From NCBI RefSeq assembly GCF_000186465.1, contig NZ_GL636091.1, positions 103,188 to 167,187 of the forward strand: 64,000 bases of DNA, given 5' to 3'. The DNA comes from Streptococcus australis ATCC 700641 (lineage in GTDB: Bacteria > Bacillota > Bacilli > Lactobacillales > Streptococcaceae). Each line of letters begins with the position of its first letter. Position 1 is the first letter of the stretch. Below, one piece after another: positions 1-9,207 of this stretch. Under the pieces are notes generated by a model that saw only the letters and a list, made by a program, of their open reading frames with translations, was not told the origin of the DNA and ran no database searches. Position numbers and translations under genes: made by a program.

Positions 1-145
1 TAGTCTTTGGATTGTCGAGCAAGACGCAGTGGTTGAGTGGGCTCTACTACGCTGATTTCATCAGCTTTTACAGCCCTACTCAACTGTGCGGAGGTGGGAC
101 GACGAAATCGAATTCTAACGAATTACCGATTTCTGTCCCACTCTC
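1..145 (+). repeat. Three-stem intergenic repeat, copy A (left-truncated)
   Basis: This segment is nearly identical to the full copy at 55093-55273 and shares its last block with the short copy at 6906-7004. The window edge cuts off the first stem. The second stem (GTTGAGT with ACTCAAC, enclosing GCTGA/TCAGC) and the third stem (GTGGGAC/GTCCCAC) are intact. It lies at the 3' end of the regulator gene that follows. It does not look coding. Confidence 0.8.
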
Positions 146-199
146 TCAATGTTCCTTTTATATTTTTCAAGAACAACAGACGAAAGGATAAATACTTCT

Positions 200-1126
200 C
201 TATACCTCAGTGTATGTTAGACCTTTTTTTGCAAGGTCCTCTTTCCATTCTTCTTGCATGTTCCTCTTCACTAGATCCTCAGATAATAAGTCCGCCATTA
301 AGCATACTTTTTGATAATCATTTTTTGCTTTTTCTAGATCATCTTCTATAAATAAAGCAACTTTCCAATTTAAAGCATAAACAAAAATATTATCCTGAAA
401 ATCATGTCTCTTTGTCATAATATCATTTAAGGCTTTAACAATGTCTGGCAACCTGTCGTATATCCCATAATGGGCTAACACGCCTGCAGCTGAGATGAGC
501 GTATTTTGTAGCATTTCCAACTCTGATAAGGGGAAATAAGCTATCGCAAGTATAATCTTCTCCACTAAGTGTATAAATTCATCTTGATCAAAGACTCCCA
601 AAGCCAAAGAAAGCAAGCGCAATTTGATAATCTCCACATCGTTGAGACTTAACTCTTTTTTCTTCATAGCTTGCTCTAGATACTCATCTAATAAACCTTG
701 ATCAAAAGAAGGATTTTTGGATCCAATCATATCAACCGTAGCTTGGGCGACCTGGACAGATAGTTTTTCTTCCTCTGGCAGGTGATCAAAATAATTTTCG
801 TAAATATCTTCAATAATTTCTTCATGCCGATGAAGACGATCTTGATCTCCATAATGGTATAACGTCCGTAATTGATACTTCAGGTTCAGATATTCTGCCG
901 GCAATTCTAAACTAGTTTGATTCGTTAGCGTATCTAGGGAAACACCTAGTTGCTCAGCAATATACTTTGCTGTTGCAATCGTTGGTAAAGACTGACCCTT
1001 TTCAATTCGCTGGAGCTGACGTGTCGTTAATAGGTCCTCAATACCACAGATTGCTTGTCTACTTAATCCCTTACTTTCACGTAGAGTTTGTACTTTTTTT
1101 CCTAGTTCTGTTTTAAAATCTATCAT
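200..1126 (-). CDS. HTH (XRE) regulator with TPR-like C-terminal domain
   Basis: A 308-residue protein with an N-terminal XRE-type helix-turn-helix (roughly residues 5-60) followed by a long helical region typical of RRNPP/Rgg-MutR-like peptide-responsive regulators. I start it at the second in-frame ATG: AAGGAG sits just upstream, and an extended -10 (TGCTATAAT) at 1151-1159 would place the transcript start after the longer alternative ATG at 1162. No SHP-like pheromone gene is visible next door, so its ligand and targets are unknown. It lies downstream of the GH1 gene on the same strand but has its own promoter. The family assignment is firm; peptide sensing is inferred. Confidence 0.8.
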   Translation of the reverse strand: MIDFKTELGKKVQTLRESKGLSRQAICGIEDLLTTRQLQRIEKGQSLPTIATAKYIAEQLGVSLDTLTNQTSLELPAEYLNLKYQLRTLYHYGDQDRLHRHEEIIEDIYENYFDHLPEEEKLSVQVAQATVDMIGSKNPSFDQGLLDEYLEQAMKKKELSLNDVEIIKLRLLSLALGVFDQDEFIHLVEKIILAIAYFPLSELEMLQNTLISAAGVLAHYGIYDRLPDIVKALNDIMTKRHDFQDNIFVYALNWKVALFIEDDLEKAKNDYQKVCLMADLLSEDLVKRNMQEEWKEDLAKKGLTYTEV

Positions 1127-1150
1127 ACAAGCTCCTTTTCTTCTGATTTC

Positions 1151-1159
1151 ATTATAGCA
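1151..1159 (-). promoter_or_regulatory. Extended -10 promoter of the XRE/TPR regulator
   Basis: On the minus strand TGCTATAAT lies about 25 bases before the chosen ATG at 1126. No good -35 is visible, as is common for TGn promoters. It sets the start codon of the regulator. Confidence 0.5.
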
Positions 1160-1337
1160 CATATTGAAGTTGAAGGCTTTTTAACCTTTTCCAGCACTAA
1201 ATGAAAAATCGGAAATGAAGAATGCCGTCAGAAACATCTGCATCTGATGGAGTTCCACACTTCCGAAAATAAAACCAGTCAGTCAACTACTGAAATGAAC
1301 GGGCCTATCGTACTTAGATATCAGAATCCTCAAAAAC

Positions 1338-2723
1338 TTACTCTTCAAATCCATTCTGCTGGCTCAACTCACGGAACCAATGACCGGATTTCTTCAGGCG
1401 TCTTTCCTGAGTGGCTAAGTCTAATTCGACAAGGCCGTAGCGGTTTTTATAGCCGTTGAGCCAAGACCAGCAGTCAATAAAGGTCCACATGAGGTAGCCC
1501 TTACAGTTGGCCCCTTCTTGTATAGCCCGGTGCAACTCACGCAGGTGGTCTTTGACAAAGTCAATCCGGTAGTCATCTTGGATTTCCCCGTTTTGGCGGA
1601 ATTTTTCTTCCCCTTCAACTCCCATTCCATTCTCTGTTAGGAGCCACTCGATGTTGCCGTAATTTTCCTTGATATTTTGAGCAATATCATACAAGCCCTG
1701 CTCATAGATTTCCCAGCCTCTATGTGGGTTGATCTTTCTTCCTGGCATGACATAGGGTTCGTAGAACTGTTCGACCAACATCGGAGACTCTGGATTTGGC
1801 GCATATCGAGGCGCAGAGACCCGCATGGGTTGGTAATAGTTGACCCCTAAGAAGTCGACGGTATGCTCTTTAATCAACTCTAAGTCACTTGGGTCTACCT
1901 CTGGTAAAAGATTTCGCTCCCGCAGAATCTCTACCAACTCTGGTGGGTAAGTCCCAAGAACAGACGGGTCGAGAAATGACTTGGCTTGGAAGAGCTCAGC
2001 GATTCGTGCCGCCTTGGCATCTGCTGGATGTTGACTCCGCGGATAGGCTGGCGTCAAGTTCAAGACTACTCCGATACGGTAGTTTGGGGCCACCTCATGG
2101 CAGACCTGAACCGCAAGGCTGCTTGCCAACTGGGTGTGGTAGGCGACTTTGACGGCTGCAGCGGCATCCACCTTATGCGGGTAATGGGCATCATAAAAAT
2201 AGCCAAACTCTACAGGAACAATGGGTTCATTAAAGGTGATCCACTGATCGACTAAGTCCCCATAGGTTTCAAAGCAGAAACGAGCGTAGTCGCGATAGGC
2301 GTAGACCGTCTCCTTGTTCTCCCACCCGTCTCCTTGCTCTTGCAAGGCAAAAGGAAGGTCAAAGTGATAGAGATTGACCATCAAGTGAATGCCTTTTTCC
2401 TTAATGCGTTCAAATACTTGGCGGTAAAAAGCTACTCCTGCTGGATTGGCTTCTCCACGACCCTCAGGGAAAATCCGAGACCATTGGATAGAAGTCCGAA
2501 AGGCAGTGTGCCCGGTCTCGACTAGAAGCTCAATATCTTCTTCCCAATTTTCATAAAAGGTCGAAGTTAAGCCAGGTCCTTCTTGGAAGCGAAAGCGATG
2601 AGGCTCTACCTGGTACCAGTAGTCCCAGAGGTTGTCACCCTTGCCATCTCCGGCAAAGCGCCCTTCTGTCTGTGGGCCAGATGTCGATGTCCCCCATAAA
2701 AAATCTTTTGGAAAGTTGATCAT
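1338..2723 (-). CDS. GH1 family 6-phospho-beta-glucosidase-like glycosidase
   Basis: A 461-residue single-domain (beta/alpha)8 enzyme of glycoside hydrolase family 1. The N-terminal family signature (FLWGTSTSGPQTEG) is clear. The acid/base Glu lies in TFNEP (about residue 166) and the nucleophile Glu in LLTENG (about residue 364). A C-terminal WSWLNGYKNRYG resembles the phosphate-binding segment of 6-phospho-beta-glucosidases, but no PTS gene adjoins, so the phosphorylated substrate is inferred. I prefer the ATG at 2723 over 2741 because a TATAAT at 2755-2760 would leave almost no leader for the longer form, while GAGAGG is well placed for 2723. It likely hydrolyses imported beta-glucosides in the cytoplasm. 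Confidence 0.88.
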   Translation of the reverse strand: MINFPKDFLWGTSTSGPQTEGRFAGDGKGDNLWDYWYQVEPHRFRFQEGPGLTSTFYENWEEDIELLVETGHTAFRTSIQWSRIFPEGRGEANPAGVAFYRQVFERIKEKGIHLMVNLYHFDLPFALQEQGDGWENKETVYAYRDYARFCFETYGDLVDQWITFNEPIVPVEFGYFYDAHYPHKVDAAAAVKVAYHTQLASSLAVQVCHEVAPNYRIGVVLNLTPAYPRSQHPADAKAARIAELFQAKSFLDPSVLGTYPPELVEILRERNLLPEVDPSDLELIKEHTVDFLGVNYYQPMRVSAPRYAPNPESPMLVEQFYEPYVMPGRKINPHRGWEIYEQGLYDIAQNIKENYGNIEWLLTENGMGVEGEEKFRQNGEIQDDYRIDFVKDHLRELHRAIQEGANCKGYLMWTFIDCWSWLNGYKNRYGLVELDLATQERRLKKSGHWFRELSQQNGFEE

Positions 2724-2754
2724 GTGTTTATCCTCTCTCATTGTCTTCCTCTCT

Positions 2755-2760
2755 ATTATA
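2755..2760 (-). promoter_or_regulatory. -10 box of the GH1 gene
   Basis: TATAAT on the minus strand, 32 bases ahead of the chosen ATG. No clear -35 or CcpA site is visible next to it. Confidence 0.45.
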
Positions 2761-2817
2761 CTCCCTTTCAGTACTCTTCCTAGAGACTATTTTCAGTCGT
2801 TTTTACGCAGATTATAG

Positions 2818-2866
2818 AAAAAACACGCTAGCGATCAGAAGAGCCGATTTCTAACGTGTTTTGTTT
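2818..2866 (-). terminator. Intrinsic terminator of the amidotransferase gene
   Basis: Arms AACACGCTAG (2822-2831) and CTAACGTGTT (2851-2860) pair with one G-U. On the minus strand the hairpin is followed by a T run, just beyond the stop at 2870. Confidence 0.75.
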
Positions 2867-2869
2867 CTA

Positions 2870-3562
2870 TCATAGTTGATTGACGACATAATCAAAGAGA
2901 GCCTTGTCTCCTTCACTTATTTGATAACGCAGTTCTGGATGCCACTGCACTCCGAGAAAGGCTGTCCCGTGGGATGATTGCACCGCTTCGATGATCTGAT
3001 CTTCAGGGCTAAGAGCAACTACTTCTAGATGAGGGGCTAAATCCTTGATACTCTGATGGTGGTAGGAATTGATCTGACCAACTTCTCCGAACAGGTCCCG
3101 CAAAACGGTCCCTTCAACAGTTTCGATCGTATGACTAGCTTCGCTGGCAGGATTTTCTTGCCAGTGGTGGTCGATATCCTGGTAAAGTGTCCCGCCCATA
3201 GCTACATTGTAGAGTTGCATGCCTCGACAAACCGTAAAGATGGGCTTCTTAGCAGCTAGCGCTTCCTTGATCAAGGCCAATTCAAAAAGGTCGCGCTCAA
3301 GCAAGTAATCGTCACTGACAATCTCCTTCTCTGCTCCATAAAACTGAGGAGAGACATGCTGACCACCTGTGAGAATCAACTTATCAATCAAGGAAATATA
3401 GTGCCCAGCCGATGCAGGGTCTCCAATCGGAAGGATCAGAGGGATTCCCCCTGCTTCTTGAACCCCCTGGACAAAGCCTGTCGGTGTATAACTGAGGTAC
3501 ATTCCCTCTTCTTCACGGAAAGGGCGTTGGTTGCCTGTAATCCCAATCACTGGTTTCTTCAT
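2870..3562 (-). CDS. Class-I glutamine amidotransferase-like hydrolase (peptidase C26)
   Basis: A 230-residue protein of the gamma-glutamyl-gamma-aminobutyrate hydrolase (PuuD)/C26 family. The catalytic Cys is in FTVCRGMQ (about residue 112), and the His/Glu pair is in VQWHPEL near the C-terminus. The N-terminal PVIGITGNQ is typical. A GGAG precedes the ATG by 8 bases. It is monocistronic, with its own terminator. Such enzymes hydrolyse gamma-glutamyl amides in the cytoplasm; no polyamine genes lie nearby, so the substrate is open. Confidence 0.85.
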   Translation of the reverse strand: MKKPVIGITGNQRPFREEEGMYLSYTPTGFVQGVQEAGGIPLILPIGDPASAGHYISLIDKLILTGGQHVSPQFYGAEKEIVSDDYLLERDLFELALIKEALAAKKPIFTVCRGMQLYNVAMGGTLYQDIDHHWQENPASEASHTIETVEGTVLRDLFGEVGQINSYHHQSIKDLAPHLEVVALSPEDQIIEAVQSSHGTAFLGVQWHPELRYQISEGDKALFDYVVNQL

Positions 3563-3677
3563 CGCTCGTTCTCCAATCTCTTCATAGCTAATATAGTTCC
3601 TTATTTTATCACACTCCGAAGGTGACTTTCAACTTTTTTCATGATTTTTCAAATAAGGAGAAGTTTTCTAGAATTTT

Positions 3678-3685
3678 TACGAATA
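3678..3685 (+). promoter_or_regulatory. Com-box (SigX/ComX late-competence promoter)
   Basis: TACGAATA, the streptococcal combox/cin-box core, lies 45 bases upstream of the first double-glycine peptide gene and is preceded by a T-rich stretch. It is the only exact copy I found in the window. It would place the bacteriocin genes under the alternative sigma factor of competence, as for pneumococcal cibABC. Confidence 0.65.
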
Positions 3686-3729
3686 GTACAGGTGAAGAAA
3701 CAATTTTCTTTAAAGAAAGGAGAAGATAG

Positions 3730-3918
3730 ATGAACACAATTACTATTCATTCTGATGACATCCTATCAGATCATGAACTAGCCTCTATTCAAGGTGGATT
3801 TATCCCAGCTGTAATTGCAGGGGTAGCTACATGGAAAATTGCTACAGTTGCTGTCGGTAGTATCGGACTAGTTTTTGCTGCAGGAGCAGGCCTAAGATAT
3901 CTAGCCAACCGTCCATAG
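3730..3918 (+). CDS. Double-glycine bacteriocin peptide A (CibA-like role)
   Basis: A 62-residue precursor. A 23-residue leader ends in LASIQGG, the classical double-glycine cleavage site for C39-peptidase ABC exporters. The mature part (about 39 residues) is hydrophobic and rich in Gly/Ala, with a basic tail (LRYLANRP), as expected for one half of a class IIb bacteriocin. A strong ribosome site (AAAGGAG) precedes it, and the combox lies at 3678. It forms a locus with the membrane protein at 3928 and a second double-glycine peptide at 4133. No exporter is encoded in the window, so export would rely on a ComAB- or BlpAB-type transporter elsewhere. The bacteriocin role is inferred. Confidence 0.8.
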   Translation: MNTITIHSDDILSDHELASIQGGFIPAVIAGVATWKIATVAVGSIGLVFAAGAGLRYLANRP

Positions 3919-3927
3919 GTAAGAACG

Positions 3928-4161
3928 ATGAAAAAAAGACGCATATTCCATATCATCACGATATCTACTTTACTTTTTTCTAGAATCTTTTTAGCAGTTC
4001 TACAAATCTTACACGACCTTCACTATCTCACACTCCCTTTTGAAACTTACGGAGTGAGTGACTTACTTTCTGGGATTCTTGTTATTTGGATCCTCATCAT
4101 TGCATATCGGGGAATCAGAAAGGAGAAAAGCAATGAACAATTTACAACTTTTAACAACTGA
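3928..4161 (+). CDS. Small membrane protein, probable bacteriocin immunity
   Basis: A 77-residue protein with a basic start (MKKRR), a hydrophobic helix at about 8-30, a short loop, a second helix at about 48-65 and a charged tail. It starts 9 bases after peptide A and overlaps peptide B by 29 bases in another frame. The ribosome site is weak (AGGTAAG), which may reflect coupling to peptide A. Size, topology and position fit a CibC-like immunity protein, but no conserved motif proves it. Confidence 0.6.
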   Translation: MKKRRIFHIITISTLLFSRIFLAVLQILHDLHYLTLPFETYGVSDLLSGILVIWILIIAYRGIRKEKSNEQFTTFNN

Positions 4162-4291
4162 AGAATTAGAAAACATCCAGGGCGGTGTTGGTCCAGCTGA
4201 AATCGTTGCGATTTCAGGAGTTGCAAACTTTTTTGTATCCGTCTTTAATGCAGGATATAAATTCGGAGCTGACTTGGCCCGACGCCATTAA
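4133..4291 (+). CDS. Double-glycine bacteriocin peptide B
   Basis: A 52-residue precursor with the leader MNNLQLLTTEELENIQGG and a 34-residue mature part beginning VGPAEIV and ending in basic ARRH. The start is set by AAAGGAG seven bases upstream; the reading frame runs further upstream but without a leader-like start. With peptide A it fits a two-peptide class IIb pair, expressed from the same combox and closed by the terminator at 4295. The double-glycine signature is visible; pairing and activity are inferred. Confidence 0.8.
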   Translation: MNNLQLLTTEELENIQGGVGPAEIVAISGVANFFVSVFNAGYKFGADLARRH

Positions 4292-4294
4292 TAT

Positions 4295-4331
4295 AAAAAA
4301 ACAGTTGAAAAAAATTTCAACTGTTTTTTAT
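4295..4331. terminator. Bidirectional terminator between bacteriocin locus and leuS
   Basis: AAACAGTTGAAA and TTTCAACTGTTT form a perfect stem flanked by A and T runs on either side, serving both the plus-strand bacteriocin genes and minus-strand leuS. Confidence 0.85.
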
Positions 4332-4334
4332 TGG

Positions 4335-6836
4335 TTATTTCACAACAATATTTACAAGCTTGTTAGGTACACTAATCACTTTTACGATTTCCTTACCATC
4401 AATCTCTGCCTTGACTTTTTCGTCAGCCAGAGCAACTTCTTGCAATTCTTCGCGAGAAAGGTCTTTTGCAACCATGAGTTTGGCGCGGACTTTTCCTTTG
4501 ATTTGGACGACGATTTCGATTTCGTCTTCAACCAATTTGCTTTCGTCCCATGTTGGCCAAGCTACATAAGAGATAGACTCGCCTGTTGCTGCGACTGTTT
4601 GCCAGAGTTCTTCTGCCAAGTGAGGGGCAAATGGGGCAATCAATTGGATAAAGCCTTTGGCGTAATCCACATAGAGTTTGTCTTCCTTGTTGGCAGCATT
4701 GACAAAGACCATGAGCTGGGCAATGGCTGTGTTGAATTTCATGGACTCGATTTGCTCTGTGACAGATTTAACAGTTTCGTTATAAACCTTGTCAAGAGCG
4801 CCATTGTTTTCTGCAACGATTTCTTTACTTGTGATCAAACGGTAAACACGGTCAAGGAATTTACGGCTTCCTTCCAAGCCTTCTTCAGACCAAGCGATCG
4901 AAGCATCAAGTGGTCCCATGAACATTTCATAGACACGAAGGGTATCAGCACCATATTGTTCCACCACATCGTCTGGGTTAACCACGTTCTTGAGGGATTT
5001 CGACATCTTGGCTGGCGCTTGTTCCAATTCTTCCCCTGTTTCCACATGGAAGAAGGAACCGTCACGTTTTTCAACCTTGTCAGTCGCCACAAGCGCTCCA
5101 CGGTGGTCACGGTAGCTAGTTCCCAAGATCATTCCTTGGTTAAAGAGTTTTTGGAACGGTTCTTTGGTTGGAACAACACCAATATCATAGAGGAATTTAT
5201 GCCAGAAACGAGCGTAAAGCAAGTGAAGCACGGCGTGTTCTGCACCACCCACGTAGATATCGACTGGCAACCATTGTTTGAGGAGATCCTCATCAGCTAA
5301 TTTCTCTGTGTTATGTGGATCAATGTAACGGAGGTAGTACCAGCTTGAACCAGCCCATTGTGGCATCGTATTGGTCTCGCGACGACCTTTAACACCATCT
5401 TCACGAGTCACTTCCAGCCAGTCTGTCAAGTTGGCTAGTGGACTTTCACCAGTACCTGAAGGGCGGATGTCCTTGGTGACTGGCAAGACAAGGGGTAAGT
5501 CACTTTCTGGAACGGCTGTTGAAGTCCCATCTTCCCAATGAACGATTGGGATTGGTTCACCCCAGTAACGTTGACGGCTAAAGAGCCAGTCGCGGAGACG
5601 GTAGGTAACTTTCTCTTGACCACAGCCTTTTTCTTCCAACCAAGCCACAATTTTAGCAATGGCGTCTTCTTTGTTGAGTCCATCTAGGAAGTCAGAATTG
5701 ACATGAAGTCCATCTTCTGTGTAAGCAGCTTCAGCTACATTTCCACCTTCCAACACTTCTACGATTGGAAGGCCAAACTGTTTGGCAAATTCCCAGTCAC
5801 GTTGGTCATGGGCAGGCACAGCCATAACAGCACCTGTTCCGTAACTAGAAAGAACATAGTCGGCAATCCAGATTGGAATTTCTTTGCCGTTTACAGGGTT
5901 GATAGCATAAGCACCAGTCCAAACTCCTGTTTTTTCCTTGGCAAGGTCTGTACGAGCCAGATCAGATTTCAAGCTAGCTTGATGTTTGTAGTCAGCTACA
6001 GCCTCAGCTTGTTCTGGACTTGTGATGGCATCTACCAAGTCATGTTCAGGAGCTAAGACAGTGAAGGTCGCACCAAAAAGGGTATCTGGACGTGTCGTAA
6101 AGACGGTGAATTCCTTGTCAGTCCCTTTCACTTTGAAGGTGATATTGGCACCAGTTGATTTCCCAATCCAGTTGCGTTGCATGTCCTTGATAGACTCTGG
6201 CCAGTCCAAATCATCCAAGTCATTGAGCAAGCGTTCTGCATAAGCTGTGATTTTAAGCATCCATTGGCGCATTGGTTTTCGGACAACTGGATAGCCACCA
6301 CGCTCAGATGTTCCATCAGGAAGGACTTCTTCGTTGGCGATGGCTGTCCCCAATTCTTCCACCCAGTTTACTGGCACTTCCGCTTCATAGGCCAAGCCTT
6401 TTTCATAAAGTTTGGTGAAGATCCATTGCGTCCACTTGTAGTAGTTTGGATCTGTAGTATTGACTTCACGGTCCCAGTCGTAAGAGAATCCAAGCGCATT
6501 GATTTGGCGTTTGAAGTTGGCAATGTTTTCCGCTGTGAATTCTGCTGGGTCATTCCCTGTATCCATAGCGTATTGCTCCGCAGGCAAACCAAAAGCATCC
6601 CAGCCCATTGGGTGAAGGACATTGTAGCCTTGCGCACGTTTGAAACGACTGAGGATATCAGTCGCTGTATAGCCTTCTGGGTGCCCTACGTGCAGACCTG
6701 CTCCAGATGGGTAAGGGAACATGTCCAATGCATAAAACTTCGGTTTTGAAGCGTCTGTTCCTGTCTTAAAGGTGTGATGGTCAGCCCAGTGTTTCTGCCA
6801 CTTAGGCTCGATTTCTTTATGATTGTAAAAACTCAT
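4335..6836 (-). CDS. leuS: Leucyl-tRNA synthetase
   Basis: An 833-residue class I aminoacyl-tRNA synthetase that charges tRNA-Leu. The HIGH-type motif is in [15 protein letters not shown] (about residues 42-56), the editing (CP1) region follows, and the KMSKS motif is present as [14 protein letters not shown]. Length is normal for the bacterial enzyme. GGAGAG precedes the ATG. A TATAAT at 6866-6871 leaves a short leader with no room for a T-box, so tRNA-dependent control is not evident. In pneumococcus leuS neighbours gldA; here several genes separate them. Confidence 0.97.
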   Translation of the reverse strand: MSFYNHKEIEPKWQKHWADHHTFKTGTDASKPKFYALDMFPYPSGAGLHVGHPEGYTATDILSRFKRAQGYNVLHPMGWDAFGLPAEQYAMDTGNDPAEFTAENIANFKRQINALGFSYDWDREVNTTDPNYYKWTQWIFTKLYEKGLAYEAEVPVNWVEELGTAIANEEVLPDGTSERGGYPVVRKPMRQWMLKITAYAERLLNDLDDLDWPESIKDMQRNWIGKSTGANITFKVKGTDKEFTVFTTRPDTLFGATFTVLAPEHDLVDAITSPEQAEAVADYKHQASLKSDLARTDLAKEKTGVWTGAYAINPVNGKEIPIWIADYVLSSYGTGAVMAVPAHDQRDWEFAKQFGLPIVEVLEGGNVAEAAYTEDGLHVNSDFLDGLNKEDAIAKIVAWLEEKGCGQEKVTYRLRDWLFSRQRYWGEPIPIVHWEDGTSTAVPESDLPLVLPVTKDIRPSGTGESPLANLTDWLEVTREDGVKGRRETNTMPQWAGSSWYYLRYIDPHNTEKLADEDLLKQWLPVDIYVGGAEHAVLHLLYARFWHKFLYDIGVVPTKEPFQKLFNQGMILGTSYRDHRGALVATDKVEKRDGSFFHVETGEELEQAPAKMSKSLKNVVNPDDVVEQYGADTLRVYEMFMGPLDASIAWSEEGLEGSRKFLDRVYRLITSKEIVAENNGALDKVYNETVKSVTEQIESMKFNTAIAQLMVFVNAANKEDKLYVDYAKGFIQLIAPFAPHLAEELWQTVAATGESISYVAWPTWDESKLVEDEIEIVVQIKGKVRAKLMVAKDLSREELQEVALADEKVKAEIDGKEIVKVISVPNKLVNIVVK

Positions 6837-6865
6837 GCTGTCTCTCCAATTTTCGTGATGCTCCT

Positions 6866-6893
6866 ATTATACCATTTTTAGGGGATTTTTAAA
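6866..6893 (-). promoter_or_regulatory. leuS promoter
   Basis: On the minus strand TTTAAA (6888-6893), a 16-base spacer, then TATAAT (6866-6871) preceded by TG. The leader to the ATG is about 25 bases. Confidence 0.55.
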
Positions 6894-6905
6894 GGTTCTA
6901 TCCAC

Positions 6906-7004
6906 CAAAAAGAGGCTGGGACAAAGTCCTAGCCTCTCAATTGTCTGCGGAGGTGGGACGACGAAATCAAATTCTAACGAATTACCGATTTCTGTCCCAC
7001 TCTC
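6906..7004 (+). repeat. Three-stem intergenic repeat, copy B lacking the middle stem
   Basis: This copy has the first stem (GAGGCTGGGAC with GTCCTAGCCTC) and the third (GTGGGAC with GTCCCAC) but jumps from TTGTCT straight to GCGGAGG. The 82 bases that form the second stem in copies A and C are missing. It lies beyond the stop of the oligopeptide-binding gene and upstream of leuS. Confidence 0.85.
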
Positions 7005-7037
7005 TTCCCTGTTCAATATACAATCGCTCTTAAACTC

Positions 7038-9020
7038 CTAGTCTTCTACGTGACTTTCTAGTTCTTTTTGAGCTTTCTTATTGGATTCTTCTTTTTCTTT
7101 CTTCCATTGTTCACGCGCTTCATCGTACTCCTTGGTTGTCAAAACTTTGTCTTGCAATTCCAAGTACTTGTAGTTGAAGGTTTGACCCTTGTGTCCTGTC
7201 CAAGCAAAGGCAGCTGTGTATGGAACTGTCTTACGAACACCTGGAGAGGCACCATCTGAATGAATCGGGATTAAGAGGGCACTATCAGTCAACCAAGCCT
7301 GAGCCTTAGCATATTTTTCATAGCGGTCATTGACATCTTTTGTTTCATTATGTGCATCTTCAATCAATTGATCGTATTCATCAAAACCAGCTTCTTTAGC
7401 AGCTGCGTTATTAGTACCAGCATCAAATCCGAAGTAAGAATTTGCATTTTCACCATTCTTAGAGTTTGTGATATCTAGGTAAGAAGATGGATCGGTATAG
7501 TCTGGACCCCAACCCAAGTTGTTGTTCAAATCCCAGTCTTGTTGAGAAGCATTTTCAGCAAAGTAGGTCACTCGATTAAGATCGTCCTCAGATACCATAT
7601 TCAAGTCGATGACGACATTTTCTGCTCCTAGGGTAGATTCTATCGACTGTTTAAAGGATTGAGCTTGCTTGACTCCTTCTGTATAGGTGGATGAAACAGG
7701 GAGGTCCAAATGAATCGGGAACTCTACCCCTTGGCCTTGAAGAGCTTCTTTGGCCTTGGCAAACTCTTCCTTGGCCTTGGTTGGATTGTAAAGGGTATCT
7801 TTTCCATCTTCGACAGAAACACCTTTCCATTCATCACCATATTCTTCTAAGTTTTTCTCTACAGACTCACCGAAATCTTTGCCATCAATTTGAACAAAGT
7901 TTGGAGGAGTGAAGGTGTTGCGGATGACCTTGTCTGCAGATGCTTCCCCATTGGCTTGCGCTACATAGGCCTTGCGGTTGAAGGCAAACATAATGGCTTG
8001 ACGGAAGTCTTTATTCAAGATTGCTTTCTTGGTTGAGCTCTTTTGAGCATCTGTAGTTTTAGTCGTAATCTCATAAGCTTGACGGTCAATGTTGAAAGAC
8101 AAGTTATAAGTAGAGGATCCTTGGTCACTGAAGACAATGTCATCTTTGTGTTTCTTCTCTACACTCTTATAGTTAGAGCCATTTGGGAAGACACGGGCAA
8201 AGGTATAGTCTCCGTTATCAAATCCACGGATCAAAGATTCTGAATCTTGTCCATCATAATAGGTCAGCTTAACCTTAGAAATTTTTACATTATCAGCATC
8301 CCAATAGGTTGGGTTCTTTTCAAGCGTCACAACAGATTTAGAGGTGATAGCTTTAATCAAATAAGGACCACAATAAAGAATACTAGAAGGGTTCGTACCT
8401 TGACCGTAGTCATCTCCCTTAGAATCTAAGAATTCTTTATTGACTGGCATCAAAATGCCCATGGTGGTTTTTGAATTCCAGAAACTTTCTGGTTGGTTCA
8501 AGGTGTATTGAACCGTATAGTCATCGACAGCTTTGATACCAACTGTTGAGAAGTCTTTGGTTTTCCCTGAGACATAATCATCCAACCCTTTGATAGATTG
8601 TTGGACGAGATAGAGGGCCGAAGATTTCTTGTCCGCTGCGTGCTGAAGCCCCGTCACAAAGTCTTGGGCCTTAACTTCTCCGAATTCTTCCCCTTCAGCG
8701 GTCACCCATTTAACCCCTTTACGAAGTTTATAGGTATAGGTCAGACCATCTTTTGAAACAGTCCAATCCTTAGCAAGAGATGGGATTAAGTTGCCGTATT
8801 TGTCAACTTCTAACAAACCATCCACAGCATTACCTGTAAATTCTGAAGTTGACCGTTTATTAGAGAGTGAATAATCCAAAGTATCCGGATCTTGCGTATA
8901 TACATAACTAAAGACCTGGTTGTCCGAACTTGAAGATTTCCCTCCTTGTGAGCAGGCTACCAGTGCGCTTACAGACAAAAGCAGAGCGCCGGTGGCTAAG
9001 AGTAGCTTCCCTTTTTTCAT
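7038..9020 (-). CDS. Oligopeptide ABC transporter substrate-binding lipoprotein (AmiA/AliA/OppA family)
   Basis: A 660-residue exported lipoprotein of the SBP_bac_5 family. A signal peptide ends in the lipobox LVAC, followed by a Ser-rich linker and the long peptide-binding domain (VFSYVYTQDPDTLDYS onwards). It ends in a charged, Lys/Glu-rich tail. The start at 9020 follows AGAGGTGAT; a GTG nine bases upstream is less likely. No permease or ATPase genes adjoin, as for the stand-alone AliA/AliB receptors that feed the Ami transporter. A cre-like site overlaps the -35, suggesting catabolite control. Confidence 0.92.
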   Translation of the reverse strand: MKKGKLLLATGALLLSVSALVACSQGGKSSSSDNQVFSYVYTQDPDTLDYSLSNKRSTSEFTGNAVDGLLEVDKYGNLIPSLAKDWTVSKDGLTYTYKLRKGVKWVTAEGEEFGEVKAQDFVTGLQHAADKKSSALYLVQQSIKGLDDYVSGKTKDFSTVGIKAVDDYTVQYTLNQPESFWNSKTTMGILMPVNKEFLDSKGDDYGQGTNPSSILYCGPYLIKAITSKSVVTLEKNPTYWDADNVKISKVKLTYYDGQDSESLIRGFDNGDYTFARVFPNGSNYKSVEKKHKDDIVFSDQGSSTYNLSFNIDRQAYEITTKTTDAQKSSTKKAILNKDFRQAIMFAFNRKAYVAQANGEASADKVIRNTFTPPNFVQIDGKDFGESVEKNLEEYGDEWKGVSVEDGKDTLYNPTKAKEEFAKAKEALQGQGVEFPIHLDLPVSSTYTEGVKQAQSFKQSIESTLGAENVVIDLNMVSEDDLNRVTYFAENASQQDWDLNNNLGWGPDYTDPSSYLDITNSKNGENANSYFGFDAGTNNAAAKEAGFDEYDQLIEDAHNETKDVNDRYEKYAKAQAWLTDSALLIPIHSDGASPGVRKTVPYTAAFAWTGHKGQTFNYKYLELQDKVLTTKEYDEAREQWKKEKEESNKKAQKELESHVED

Positions 9021-9059
9021 ATGGATCACCTCTGTATAAAATGTTATTCTTCATATTAA

Positions 9060-9095
9060 ATTATAGCACTTTACGGAAAAATGTAAACGCTTAAC
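9060..9095 (-). promoter_or_regulatory. Promoter with overlapping cre-like (CcpA) site for the peptide-binding gene
   Basis: On the minus strand TTTACA (9082-9087), a 16-base spacer, then TATAAT (9060-9065) with TGC in front. GTTAAGCGTTTACA (9082-9095) matches the cre consensus TGWAARCGYTWNCW at 12 of 14 positions and covers the -35, so CcpA binding would be expected to repress. Confidence 0.5.
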
Positions 9096-9143
9096 TGTAT
9101 AATATTTCAAAAGTTAGAAAAAATAGTTGTTTTGACTGCATGC

Positions 9144-9168
9144 AAAAAAGCAGTTTTGACTGCTTCTT
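9144..9168 (-). terminator. Terminator of the CPBP protease gene
   Basis: AAGCAG/CTGCTT arms with a six-base loop, followed on the minus strand by six T, about 40 bases past the stop at 9208. Confidence 0.65.
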
Positions 9169-9207
9169 TGATGATGGATAAAGGCCCCTGCCACTCCTTC
9201 CCCTTAC

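Noticed and set aside
4185..5300. 371-codon plus-strand open frame overlapping the bacteriocin B gene and leuS
   Set aside because: It is antisense to the conserved leuS coding sequence, Phe/Cys-rich without any domain, and lacks a ribosome site. It is a shadow frame.
6837..6905. T-box leader upstream of leuS
   Set aside because: The promoter lies about 30 bases before the ATG, leaving no room for specifier and antiterminator stems.
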